A stretch of DNA of 64,000 nt, taken from NCBI RefSeq assembly GCF_009299835.1, contig NZ_VKCZ01000004.1, positions 186,001 through 250,000 of the forward strand, read 5' to 3'. The notes beneath the pieces were generated by a model, which worked only from the letters and a program-made list of their open reading frames with translations, made no database searches and was not told where the DNA came from. This stretch comes from Microlunatus speluncae. GTDB taxonomy: Bacteria; Actinomycetota; Actinomycetes; Propionibacteriales; Propionibacteriaceae. The position numbers were made by a program, and so were the translations under genes. Of this stretch, positions 16,732 to 25,024 are shown in pieces (positions within the stretch are counted from its first letter, which is position 1; each line of letters begins with the position of its first letter).

Positions 16732-17211
16732 TCACTGATCGATGACGGGTGGGGCATCGCGCGGCAGAGCAAGCATGATCCGGCGCCGCTCCTGCTCGGA
16801 CACGTCGGGCAGATCGGTGACGGCGAACCAGCCGACGTCGGTCGACTCCTCGTCGCCGACCGCCGGCTCGCCGGAGATCCAGCTGCAGCGGAAGACGTTG
16901 CTGACGAACTGGCACCGGTCGCCGTTCGGATAGGTGATCGGCGGGCCGGTGCTGACCAGCACCAGCCGGTCGACGACGGCCTCGACCGAAACCTCTTCGG
17001 CGATCTCGCGCACGATGCAGGTGGCCGGATGTTCGCCCGGCTCGACGATCCCGCCGACCGAGGCCCAGCGGCCGGTGTCGGAGCGTCGGCCGAGCAGCAC
17101 CCGCTCGGCCCCCGGCTCCCCGTCGACCACGACACCGGCCACTCCGGGCAGCAGCAACAGTTCGGTGCCGATCTTTTCACGCAGGCGGCTGATGTAGTCG
17201 GGAGTCGGCAC
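16732..17211 (-). CDS. NUDIX hydrolase
   Basis: The 159-residue protein carries a complete Nudix box, with GGIVEPGEH, then seven residues, then REIAEEV (about residues 53-75), whose glutamates bind Mg2+. Such enzymes hydrolyse nucleoside diphosphates linked to another group; the substrate cannot be told from sequence. Its first 35 bases overlap the 3' end of the glycosyltransferase gene, so the two are probably translated from one message. Confidence 0.88.
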   Translation of the reverse strand: MPTPDYISRLREKIGTELLLLPGVAGVVVDGEPGAERVLLGRRSDTGRWASVGGIVEPGEHPATCIVREIAEEVSVEAVVDRLVLVSTGPPITYPNGDRCQFVSNVFRCSWISGEPAVGDEESTDVGWFAVTDLPDVSEQERRRIMLALPRDAPPVIDQ

Positions 17212-18550
17212 CGGACGACCCTAACCCGGCGGAGTTCACCGCCACCGATCGGTACGCGGCGGTGATCTTGGTCAGGAACGTCTCGGGCCGGAAGATCGCT
17301 CGGGTCGTCACCGCGGCCTGGCAGGCCGCCGCCGCCCGCCCGGGGTCCTCGGCCAACTCGATCAGGCGCTCGGTCCAGGACGCCTCGTCGGGCCCGTCGG
17401 TGAGGATGCCGGCGGCCGGCCGGTCGTCGTTCGTCGTGCCCTCGGTCAGCCGCGGATCGCAGTAGAGCACGCCGCGGCCGGCCAGGATCGCCTCGACGAT
17501 GGACATCGGCTGGTTGTCGAAGCCGTACGAGGTCAGGGCCAACAGGTGATGATCATGGAGCAGTCGGACGATCTCCGCGTGCGGCCGGCGGCCGAGGAAG
17601 GTGATCGCGGGGTGGTCCCGGGCGATCCGCCGGGCGGCGGGCAGCTGCTCGCCGTCGCCGGCGATCGTGATCGCCAGCCGGCCGGCGCCGACCCGGTCGA
17701 GGGCCCGGACCGCGCCCCGGACGAAGGGCAGCAGCCGCTTCTCCGGACCGCAGCGGCCGGCCCAGATGATCTTGACCGGTCGGGCCGGCGGCGGCTCGGC
17801 CGGCTCCGATTGTCCGGTCAGCGTGTTCGGAATCACCCGCAGGCGGGTGATCCCGGCGGCCCGCAGCCGTTCGGCCTGGTGCGCGGACGGGGAGATCACC
17901 AGCCGTGCGCGCCGAGCCATCCGCCAGGTCATCGTCCGTAGCGCCGCGTCGCCCGGCCGGTCCGCCAGAACCGCCGTCGGGCGGTCGCGGGGCCAGCCGG
18001 TGAGCCGCCCGTGGAAGCGGTCCACCGCGGCAGCCAGGGCCCGCTGGGCCGGGAAGTCGGACTGCCAGAAGAAGGTGTGCACGGAGTGCACGACCGGCAG
18101 TCCGAGCTCGCCGGCCACGTCGACCGCGGCCGCGGCGAGGCCGAACTCCGAATGCAGGTGGACCATCTCGATCCGGTGCTCGCGGAACCAGGCCCGCAGC
18201 CGGGAGCGGAGTTCGGCGGAGTTGGTGATCACCGGAAGCCGCAGGCCGGGAAGGGTGACGCGGAACGGCACCTTGATCAGGTGGAAGCCGGTGGATTCGG
18301 GGCGGGAGGTGGATTGCCCTTCGACAGGCTCAGGGAACGGTGCAGTGGTCGGCTCAGGGAACGGTGCAGTGGTCGGCTCAGGGAACGGTGCGGTGGTCGG
18401 CTCAGGGAACGGGGTGGCGGGGGCGATCAAGATCACCTCGTGGCCGGCCGCGGCCAGGGCGCGGGCCTGTTCCAGCAGAGCGGTCTGGGCGCCGCCGAGG
18501 TAGTCGAGCAGGTAGTCGCAGACGATGGCGACCCGGATCGGTTCGCTCAC
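17177..18550 (-). CDS. GT4-family glycosyltransferase with an in-frame repeat insertion
   Basis: This 457-residue GT-B glycosyltransferase begins with VAIVCDYLLDYLGGAQTAL, where the GGAQ loop is the acceptor-side signature of GT4 enzymes. It has HLHSEFGLAAAAVDVAGE near residue 130, IWAGRCGPEKRLLPFVRGA near residue 272, and a donor-binding NQPMSIVEAILAGRGV near residue 345. Residues of about 47-80 are a Pro-rich insert of repeated PFPEPTTA units absent from the fold; they are encoded by a dispersed DNA repeat. It overlaps both neighbours (NUDIX by 35 bp, FkbM by 4 bp), so a three-gene unit is likely. Confidence 0.85.
   Translation of the reverse strand: MSEPIRVAIVCDYLLDYLGGAQTALLEQARALAAAGHEVILIAPATPFPEPTTAPFPEPTTAPFPEPTTAPFPEPVEGQSTSRPESTGFHLIKVPFRVTLPGLRLPVITNSAELRSRLRAWFREHRIEMVHLHSEFGLAAAAVDVAGELGLPVVHSVHTFFWQSDFPAQRALAAAVDRFHGRLTGWPRDRPTAVLADRPGDAALRTMTWRMARRARLVISPSAHQAERLRAAGITRLRVIPNTLTGQSEPAEPPPARPVKIIWAGRCGPEKRLLPFVRGAVRALDRVGAGRLAITIAGDGEQLPAARRIARDHPAITFLGRRPHAEIVRLLHDHHLLALTSYGFDNQPMSIVEAILAGRGVLYCDPRLTEGTTNDDRPAAGILTDGPDEASWTERLIELAEDPGRAAAACQAAVTTRAIFRPETFLTKITAAYRSVAVNSAGLGSSGADSRLHQPPA
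18317..18414. repeat. Dispersed 23 bp repeat with 24 bp tandem expansion inside a gene
   Basis: Bases 18317-18339 read CCCTTCGACAGG then CTCAGGGAACG, the same element (at most one base different) as at 52528-52550 and 52594-52616. From 18327 a 24 bp unit beginning GGCTCAGGGAACGG repeats 3.7 times, up to 18414. In the minus-strand frame each unit adds eight residues, PFPEPTTA. The frame of the glycosyltransferase is preserved. Confidence 0.9.
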
Positions 18551-19317
18551 CGGGCCGCGACGGCCTCGGTGCTGAACAGATAGTTGCGCCCCGCCGTGGT
18601 CACTTCGGCCACCGGGGTCCAGCGCCCGGAGCGCCAGGCGAACATGCCGTACCCGCGCGCGGTCAGCGAACCGGCGACCTCGGCCGCGGTCCGGCCGTAC
18701 CTGATCAGATGCCGGTCCTCGATCTCCAGCAGCAGGCTGGGCCGGTCTCGCTCGAGGATGCGCTCGGCGCCGGCCAGCACCGAGGGCTCGAAGCCCTCGA
18801 CGTCGATCTTGAGAAACCGCACCCGCCCGATCCGCTGTTCCCGGCAGACGTCGTCCACGGTGCTCACCGGGGTGATCAAGGTCCGGGTGCTGGAGAAGGA
18901 GATCCGGCGGCCCGGGCCGACCTGCCCCGACCGGAGGTGGGCCCAGCCGTGGATCGGCAGCCCGAACCGGTACGGCAACGTCAGTTCCTGATCACCGGCC
19001 CGCGGGCCGAGTGCCGCGTGATGGAGGCGGACCTGGTCCGCGCCGGCGGCCGCGCGGAGCCGGCTGAGGATCCGGTGCGGCACGGGCAGCGGCTCGAAGC
19101 TGTGCACCTGCCCGGACCGTCCGACCAGCTCGGCCAGGGGGAAGGTGTACATGCCGTAACCGGCGCCGATGTCGAAGCAGACGTCACCGGGCCGGACGAG
19201 TTGATCAAGCCCCCGCAGCTCGGGCTCGGCCAGCCCGAGCGCGGCGCTGCCCCGGAGCGCCCGGGCCAGCCCGATCCGGGACGGTGCGGCGGCCCTGTGC
19301 TGCTGTCGGGTGATCAT
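18547..19317 (-). CDS. FkbM-family methyltransferase
   Basis: The 256-residue protein has the SAM-binding motif CFDIGAGYGMYTFPLAELVG near residue 50, VHSFEPLPVPHRIL as motif II, and RVRFLKIDVEGFEPSVLAGA near residue 160, the hallmark of FkbM-type O-methyltransferases acting on sugars or polyketides. ATG at 19317 is chosen since the longer open frame upstream has no homology. The 4 bp overlap with the glycosyltransferase suggests that it methylates a sugar in the same glycoconjugate; that link is inference. Confidence 0.87.
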   Translation of the reverse strand: MITRQQHRAAAPSRIGLARALRGSAALGLAEPELRGLDQLVRPGDVCFDIGAGYGMYTFPLAELVGRSGQVHSFEPLPVPHRILSRLRAAAGADQVRLHHAALGPRAGDQELTLPYRFGLPIHGWAHLRSGQVGPGRRISFSSTRTLITPVSTVDDVCREQRIGRVRFLKIDVEGFEPSVLAGAERILERDRPSLLLEIEDRHLIRYGRTAAEVAGSLTARGYGMFAWRSGRWTPVAEVTTAGRNYLFSTEAVAAR

Positions 19318-19496
19318 GTCGACCGAAGCTACGGACGGATTCCCACCGGCCCCATCCCCCGAAGGAGCGCAACGATGGTGCACCGCCCTCACCCTCCGGA
19401 GTGACGACGACCGGCCCGAAACCGACCGGGCGGCCGCGAAACGACACATTCGGCGGCGAGCGCTGCCACGATGAAGGATCGCCGGGAGGAGGCGTC

Positions 19497-20510
19497 ATGG
19501 CCGTAACAGAACTGTCCGTCGCCGGGTTCGAGCACGTACTGATCGAGCGGGACGGCCGAGGCCGGCCGAGGTCGATCGTCGTGGTCCACGACACCACCCT
19601 CGGCCCGGCCCTCGGTGGGGTCCGGCTGGCCTCCTATCCCAGCGCGGACGTCGCGATCGAGGAATGCCTGGCGCTGGCCCGGGCGATGACGCTGAAGATG
19701 GCGGTCTCGGACCTCGAGCTCGGCGGCGGCTGGAGCCTGTTGATCGGCGAGGTGGCGGACAAGTCGGCCGAGCTGCTGCGCGCCCACGGCCGGGTGATCG
19801 CGACCCTCGGCGGACGGTTCATCCCGGTCAACGATGTCGGCACCGACCAGGCGGACCTCGCGGTGATCGGTGAGGTCACGGCCCCGGTCTGCGCGCAGGG
19901 GGACCCGTCACCCTGGACGGCGCTGGGGGTCGCCGCCGCCATCCGGGCCTGTGCCCGGCACCTCGGTCAGCAGGACCTGACCGGGCTTCGGATCGGCATC
20001 CAGGGGGCCGGTCGCGTCGGCACGGCCCTGGCCGAGCTGCTGGCCGCCGAAGGGGCGGTGCTGGCCGTCGCCGACGTACGCTCCGAGCGGGCGGCGGCGC
20101 TCGCGGCGCGCACCGGCGCGTCGGTGATCACGCCCGACTCGATGATCACCGCGGAACTGGACGTTTTCGCGCCCTGCGCCCTCGGCGGGATCGTCGACCG
20201 GGAATCCGTGGCAGGCCTGCGCTGCCGCGCGATCGCCGGCGGAGCCAACAACGTGCTGGCCACACCGGAGGTCGCCGTGGACCTGCAACGGCGGGGGATC
20301 GTCTACGCGCCGGATTTCTGTGCCAACGCCGGCGGCGTGATCTTCCTCCAGGGACAGCTGCTCGACCACGACTCGGCCGCGATCCGGGCGAGGGTGCTGA
20401 CCATCGGCGACCTGATCGCCGAGCTGCTGGTACGCGCCCGCGACGCCGGGATCACCACCACCCAGGCCGCGGTCGACCGAGCCCACGCCCGATTGGCCGC
20501 CGAACGCTGA
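19497..20510 (+). CDS. Glu/Leu/Phe/Val dehydrogenase-like protein lacking the catalytic lysine
   Basis: The 337-residue protein aligns along its length with leucine/valine dehydrogenases: TTLGPALGGVRLASYPSADV, the substrate lysine in ARAMTLKMA, FIPVNDVGTDQADL, the Rossmann motif GIQGAGRVGTALAELLA near residue 168, and CANAGGVI. In the family the catalytic Lys lies in the next conserved block (GGGK); here the block reads ELGGGWSLLIG, with Trp replacing Lys, so normal oxidative deamination is doubtful. ATG at 19497 follows GGGAGGAGG, a strong ribosome binding site. It stands alone between an FkbM gene and a decayed hairpin copy. Confidence 0.85.
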   Translation: MAVTELSVAGFEHVLIERDGRGRPRSIVVVHDTTLGPALGGVRLASYPSADVAIEECLALARAMTLKMAVSDLELGGGWSLLIGEVADKSAELLRAHGRVIATLGGRFIPVNDVGTDQADLAVIGEVTAPVCAQGDPSPWTALGVAAAIRACARHLGQQDLTGLRIGIQGAGRVGTALAELLAAEGAVLAVADVRSERAAALAARTGASVITPDSMITAELDVFAPCALGGIVDRESVAGLRCRAIAGGANNVLATPEVAVDLQRRGIVYAPDFCANAGGVIFLQGQLLDHDSAAIRARVLTIGDLIAELLVRARDAGITTTQAAVDRAHARLAAER

Positions 20511-20518
20511 CCGGAGGC

Positions 20519-20571
20519 TGAGTTGTCAGAATTGAGTAGCCCCAGGGCACAACTCACGTCTGACAAGTCGG
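20519..20571. repeat. 3'-end hairpin family, decayed copy C
   Basis: CTGAGTTGTCAGAATTGAGT on the left and ACTCACGTCTGACAAG on the right are clearly related to the other copies, but the arms now carry several mismatches. The right arm encodes the last residues (PTCQT) and the stop of the minus-strand kinase gene. It lies nine bases after the plus-strand stop at 20510, at another convergent junction. Confidence 0.7.
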
Positions 20572-21762
20572 CAGGGCGGCGCGGAGTTGGAAGCCGCCGC
20601 GGTCGGTCGGGCCGACCAGCAGCGTGCCGCCGACCGCCTCGGCCCGCTCCCGCATCCCGATCAGACCGTGGCCGGACGGGTTCGGTGGGCCGGACCGGGC
20701 CGGCGGCCGCTCGTTGATCACATCGATCGCCACGCCGGCCGTCCGGACCGCGATCCAGACCGCGGTCTCCGCACCGGGAGCGTGCTTGATCACGTTGCTC
20801 AGCCCCTCCTGGACGATCCGGTACGCCGCGTACTGCACCTCCGGCGCCGGCACCAGGGTGGAACCGTTCATGATCATCCGCACCGGGACGCCGGCCAGCC
20901 GGGTCGACTCGATCAACTTCGGCAGGTCGTTCAGCCCCGGCGTGGGGGCGCTCTCGGAACCGCGCAGCACGTCGAGCACCTGCCGCAACTCCTGCAACGC
21001 CTCCCGGGCCGACGACCCGATGGCCTGGAACTCGCGGTCGACCTCGGGCCGGCCGGGATCGAGCCGGTACGGCGCGGTCGAGGCCTGGACCGCGATCACC
21101 GACATGTGATGGGCGACCACGTCGTGCAGCTCGCGGGCGAGCCGGGTGCGTTCCTCGAGCACCTGGCGCATCCCTTCCTCCTCGGCGATCCGGACCCGGG
21201 CGGTGCGCCGATGCACCCGGAACCGGCCGAGGACGACGGCCAACATCGTGGCCAGGACGAGCAGGGCAGCGCTCTGGAAGACACCGCCGCCGAACTCGGA
21301 GTTCAGTTGGCTGAGCGCCTCGGTGATCAGTGTGATCACCACAGCCGGGTAACAGACGCGGCGCGGGGCCGAGAGCGCGAACGCGTAGATCACCGGGAGT
21401 TGGACCGGTGCCTGGAACAGTAGCCAGGAAAACGGATCGAGGTAGTCGTTGAAGACGATCCGGTCGGCCGGCAACAGCACCAGCAGCGGCATCAGGGATA
21501 GCGCCCAGCCGATCATCGGCCGAAACCAGACGAGTGCGATCGGGGCGGCGAACATGCCGCTGAACAGCATCGCCGCCGGCCCGTAGCCGAGACCGAGGAA
21601 GGCCATCAGGGTGCCGACGTACACGGCCAGGGCGATGACGATGAAGATCCAGGGGCGCACCATCGGTCGGGACTTCGGATCAGTTCGGATGTGGGGGATC
21701 CGGACCTCGGTCACCTGGCGCAGATAGCCGCCGACCCCACCGCCCCACAGCGACTCCGCCAC
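20554..21762 (-). CDS. Sensor histidine kinase, HisKA_3 type (kinase 1)
   Basis: The 402-residue kinase has five or six N-terminal membrane helices (about residues 30-180), a dimerisation/phosphoacceptor helix with the H-box ARELHDVVAHHMSVIAVQAS near residue 215, and an HATPase_c domain (AAYRIVQEGLSNVIKHAPGA; GHGLIGMRERAEAVGG). This is the NarL/DesK-type partner of LuxR response regulators. It closely resembles the kinase at 22506-23759 in sequence order and motifs, suggesting duplication. A hairpin lies between it and the upstream response regulator, so it may be expressed separately. The last five residues come from a hairpin repeat. Confidence 0.9.
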   Translation of the reverse strand: MAESLWGGGVGGYLRQVTEVRIPHIRTDPKSRPMVRPWIFIVIALAVYVGTLMAFLGLGYGPAAMLFSGMFAAPIALVWFRPMIGWALSLMPLLVLLPADRIVFNDYLDPFSWLLFQAPVQLPVIYAFALSAPRRVCYPAVVITLITEALSQLNSEFGGGVFQSAALLVLATMLAVVLGRFRVHRRTARVRIAEEEGMRQVLEERTRLARELHDVVAHHMSVIAVQASTAPYRLDPGRPEVDREFQAIGSSAREALQELRQVLDVLRGSESAPTPGLNDLPKLIESTRLAGVPVRMIMNGSTLVPAPEVQYAAYRIVQEGLSNVIKHAPGAETAVWIAVRTAGVAIDVINERPPARSGPPNPSGHGLIGMRERAEAVGGTLLVGPTDRGGFQLRAALPTCQT

Positions 21763-21781
21763 CGGCCCAGCTTAGGTCCAC

Positions 21782-21839
21782 CGCCGAGTTGTCAGAACTG
21801 AGTTGTGTCATAGCACAACTCAGTTCTGACAAGTCGGCG
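21782..21839. repeat. 3'-end hairpin family, copy D
   Basis: Arms at 21782-21807 and 21814-21839 pair over 26 bp with one mismatch (GAGTT versus GACTT) around the loop TCATAG. It lies four bases after the stop of the response-regulator gene and 20 bases before the start of kinase 1, the only copy between genes of the same direction. A terminator here would split the kinase-regulator-kinase cluster. Confidence 0.85.
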
Positions 21840-21843
21840 TCGG

Positions 21844-22509
21844 TTAGCGGGTGCCGGGGGTGACCAGCCCGCTTTCGTACGCGAAGACGACGGCCTGGGC
21901 GCGGTCGCGCAGGCCGAGCTTGCCGAAGACCCGGCCGACGTGGGACTTCACGGTCTCCTCGGCGACGGACAGCCGGGTGGCGATCTCGGCGTTGGACAGG
22001 GCCAGGGCGATCAGCTGCAGCACCTCGACCTCGCGCGGGGTGAGGGTCCGCAGCCGCGTGGCCAGGCCGCGGTCGGCGGGGCGGCGGGCGGTGACGTCCT
22101 CGATCAGCCGCCGGGTGACCGACGGGGCGAGCAGGGCGTCGCCGGCCGCGACGACGCGGACGGCGGTGACCAGATCCTCCGGCGGCGAGTCCTTGAGCAG
22201 GAAGCCGCTGGCGCCGTGCCGCAGCGCCGAGAACACGTAGTCGTCGACGTCGAAGGTGGTCAGCACGACGATCTTGGGGCGGTGCGCGGAGTCCGGGGCG
22301 AGCAGTTGCCGGGTCGCCTCGATGCCGTCCAGCTCCGGCATCCGGACGTCCATGATCACGACGTCCGGGCGGAGCTCGCGGGCGGACCGGACGGCCTCAG
22401 CCCCGTCCGCGGCCTGGCCGACGATCCGGATGTCCGGCTGGGCGCCGAGCAGCGACACGAAGCCGGCGCGGACCATCGCCTGATCATCGGCGACCAGGAC
22501 CGTGATCAT
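21844..22509 (-). CDS. NarL/LuxR-type response regulator
   Basis: The 221-residue regulator has a receiver domain with phosphoacceptor Asp in VVIMDVRMPELDG near residue 54, the conserved Thr in VVLTTFD, and Lys in SGFLLKDSP near residue 106. The C-terminal LuxR HTH starts at LTPREVEVLQLIALALSNAE with SVAEETVKSHVGRVF as the recognition part. It overlaps the 3' end of kinase 2 by 4 bp and precedes kinase 1, so both kinases may signal to it. Target genes are not evident. Confidence 0.93.
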   Translation of the reverse strand: MITVLVADDQAMVRAGFVSLLGAQPDIRIVGQAADGAEAVRSARELRPDVVIMDVRMPELDGIEATRQLLAPDSAHRPKIVVLTTFDVDDYVFSALRHGASGFLLKDSPPEDLVTAVRVVAAGDALLAPSVTRRLIEDVTARRPADRGLATRLRTLTPREVEVLQLIALALSNAEIATRLSVAEETVKSHVGRVFGKLGLRDRAQAVVFAYESGLVTPGTR

Positions 22510-23759
22510 CGTCGGGTTCCTTTCGTGATCGGTACGGCCAGCGGCAGGGTGGCCTCGACCCGGAATCCACCGGACTCGGTCGGGCCGACGAGCACCGTAC
22601 CGCCGATCGCCCCGGCCCGCTCCCGCATCCCGACCAGACCGTGGCCGTCCGGGTTCGGTGGACCTGGCCGGGACGGTTCGTTGATCACCGAGACCCGCAG
22701 CACGGCGGGCTCGGGCCGGTCGATCCGGACGGTCGTCGCGGCGCCGGCGGCATGCTTGATCACGTTGCTCAGCGCCTCCTGGACGATCCGGTACGCGGCG
22801 TACTCGACCCTGCTCTCCTGCTCCGGGTTTTCCTGCTCCGGTAGGGAATCCGGGCTGGTCAGCCGGACCGGGATCCCGGCCAGGCGGGTCGACTCGATCA
22901 GCTTCGGCAGGTCGGCCAGCCCCGGCCGGCCGCCGTCGTCGCGGCCGCGGAGCACGTCGAGCACCTGGCGCAGTTCGCGCAGCGACTCCCGGGCCGAGGT
23001 GCCGATCGCCCGGAACTCGTCGTCGAGCTCGGCCGGCGGGCCGGCCTTGATCCGGTACGACGCGGTCGAGGCCTGGACGGCGATCACCGACATGTGGTGC
23101 GCGACCACGTCATGCAGCTCGCGGGCGATCCGGGTCCGTTCCTCCAACACCTGGCGCCGGCCTTCCGCCTCGGCGATCCGGACGACCGCGTTGCGCCGCT
23201 GCAGCCGGGTCCGGCCCAGCACCATGGCCAGGACCGTGGCCAGGGACCAGATCACGGCGCCCTGGACGATCACGTTGAGGCTGTGGCCGAAGTCCTGCGG
23301 GATCGCCGACAACCCGGCGGCCAGGGTGATCAACACCGCCGGATAGCAGATCCTGCGCGGCGTCGAGATCGCGACCAGAAAGATCACCGGCAGGTGCGCC
23401 GCCAGCTGGTTGGCCAGCCACGGGGACGGCGTCATCGTCGCCGGAAACAGCAGCGCGTGCGCCGGCAGCAGGACGATCAGCGGGATCAGCGCCAGCGCCC
23501 AGGCGATCATCGGCCGGGACCAGGCGACCGCCACCGGCGCGGCGAGCAACAGACTGGCCGGGAGCGCCGCCCAGCCGTAGCCGAGGCTGAAGCCGTACAC
23601 CGGCAGATTGAGCACGAAGAGCAGGCCGGCGAAGCCGAGGAAGGGCCAGTGCGGCACGATCGGCCGGGACGCCGGATCGTCGGTGGTGTGCGGCACCCGG
23701 GCGCCGGCGGCCAGGCGCAGATAGCCGCCGACCCGGCCACCGCGCAGCTGATCCAGCAC
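22506..23759 (-). CDS. Sensor histidine kinase, HisKA_3 type (kinase 2)
   Basis: The 417-residue kinase has the same design as kinase 1: a helical membrane domain to about residue 185, H-box ARELHDVVAHHMSVIAVQAS near residue 225, and HATPase_c motifs AAYRIVQEALSNVIKHAAGA and GHGLVGMRERAGAIGG. It differs by a Glu-rich insertion (PEQENPEQESRVE) in front of the N-box. It is translationally coupled to the response regulator (4 bp overlap), so it is the primary cognate kinase. Its 5' end faces the divergent glycosyltransferase. Confidence 0.9.
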   Translation of the reverse strand: MLDQLRGGRVGGYLRLAAGARVPHTTDDPASRPIVPHWPFLGFAGLLFVLNLPVYGFSLGYGWAALPASLLLAAPVAVAWSRPMIAWALALIPLIVLLPAHALLFPATMTPSPWLANQLAAHLPVIFLVAISTPRRICYPAVLITLAAGLSAIPQDFGHSLNVIVQGAVIWSLATVLAMVLGRTRLQRRNAVVRIAEAEGRRQVLEERTRIARELHDVVAHHMSVIAVQASTASYRIKAGPPAELDDEFRAIGTSARESLRELRQVLDVLRGRDDGGRPGLADLPKLIESTRLAGIPVRLTSPDSLPEQENPEQESRVEYAAYRIVQEALSNVIKHAAGAATTVRIDRPEPAVLRVSVINEPSRPGPPNPDGHGLVGMRERAGAIGGTVLVGPTESGGFRVEATLPLAVPITKGTRR

Positions 23760-23804
23760 GGAGTCAGCCTAATGGCGCGGGCGAGGGGCACTAGGGTCGC
23801 TCCG

Positions 23805-24878
23805 GTGAAGTTCTTCTTCGACGCCCGCTACATCCGGACCGACTTCCACGACGGGGTCAGCCGGTACAGCACCGAGCTCGGCCGGGCGGTCGCGGCGCAG
23901 GCCCCGGTGACGTTCCTGATCAGCGATCCGGGGCAGCGGGACCTGCTGCCGGCGGGCGTCGAAACGATCATGCTGCACGGGCCGACGTCGGCGCTGGAGC
24001 CGGTGACGGCGCTGCGGCTCAACCGGCACCGGCCGGACGTGGTCTTCACGCCGTTGCAGACGATGGGCGCGCTCGGCCGACGGTTCAAGTTGATCTTGAC
24101 CCTGCAGGACATCATCTACTACCGCGATCCGACCCCGCCGACCAATCTGCCGCCGCACATCCGGCTCGGCTGGTGGCTGTTTCACCAGGCCTACTGGCCG
24201 CAGCGGCTGGTGCTGGACCGGGCCGATGCGGTGGCCACGGTCAGCGAGACGTCCCGGTCCTACATCGAGCGCTATCGGCTGACCCGGCGGCCGATCACCG
24301 TGGTCAGCAACGCGCCCTCGCCGTTGATCAACATCCCCGAGGCCGGCGAGTCCGGACGCGAGCTGGTCTATGTCGGCTCGTTCATGCCGTACAAGAACAC
24401 GGGCACGTTGATCAAGGCCATGGCTCACCTGTCACCGGACTACACCCTCCATCTGGTCAGCCCGATCTCCGCCGGTCGCGAGGCGGAACTGTCGGCGCTG
24501 ATCCCGGCGGAGCGGACGGTGATCTTCCACCGCGGCGTGACCGAGGCCGGATACCTGGAGCTGCTGACCCGGGCCCACGCCCTGCTGACCGCGTCGAAGG
24601 TGGAGGGCTTCGGCCTGCCGATCGTCGAGGCGCAGCGGGCCGGGGTGCCGGTCATCTGCAGCGAGACCGACATCTTCACCGAGGTGGCCGGGCCGGGCGC
24701 CCTGTTCTTCCCGCCCGAGGATGCCGAGGCGCTGGCCGGGCAGGTGCGCACCCTGGAGGACGAGACGGTACGGCAGCGGATCGTCGAAACCGGCCGGGCC
24801 AACGCGGCCCGCTTCTCCTGGGACCGCTCCGCGGCCGTTCTGCTCGACCTGGCGCAGCGCCTGGCCGACTCGCGCTGA
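23805..24878 (+). CDS. Glycosyltransferase, GT1/GT4 family
   Basis: This 357-residue GT-B enzyme begins KFFFDARYIRTDFHDGVSRY, typical of mannosyltransferase-like proteins. Its donor-binding half includes LVYVGSFMPYKNTGTLIKA near residue 190 and the E-x7-E-type motif GFGLPIVEAQRAGVPVICSE near residue 268, then PGALFFPPEDAEALA. GTG at 23805 is chosen since homology begins directly; ATG at 23772 is in frame. It is divergent from kinase 2. Acceptor and donor sugars cannot be assigned. About 145 bp without evident features follows it. Confidence 0.87.
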   Translation: MKFFFDARYIRTDFHDGVSRYSTELGRAVAAQAPVTFLISDPGQRDLLPAGVETIMLHGPTSALEPVTALRLNRHRPDVVFTPLQTMGALGRRFKLILTLQDIIYYRDPTPPTNLPPHIRLGWWLFHQAYWPQRLVLDRADAVATVSETSRSYIERYRLTRRPITVVSNAPSPLINIPEAGESGRELVYVGSFMPYKNTGTLIKAMAHLSPDYTLHLVSPISAGREAELSALIPAERTVIFHRGVTEAGYLELLTRAHALLTASKVEGFGLPIVEAQRAGVPVICSETDIFTEVAGPGALFFPPEDAEALAGQVRTLEDETVRQRIVETGRANAARFSWDRSAAVLLDLAQRLADSR

Positions 24879-25024
24879 CGCTCCCGAAGGGCACAGATCG
24901 ATCGCGTCTATGGGACTGGTTCAAGATCAGCATTAGACGCCGGGGAGGTCCCGGTTCATGCTGAAGGCGTACCCGCAGTTCACCGGAATCGTCGGTGGGC
25001 CAGCACTTCCGAGGAGACGCCAGC

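Noticed and set aside
18327..18414. CRISPR-like array
   Set aside because: The 24 bp units abut with no spacers and are translated in frame; it is a tandem repeat.
24879..25024. Possible tRNA (GGTTCAAGATC resembles a T loop)
   Set aside because: No acceptor, D or anticodon stems can be formed around it.
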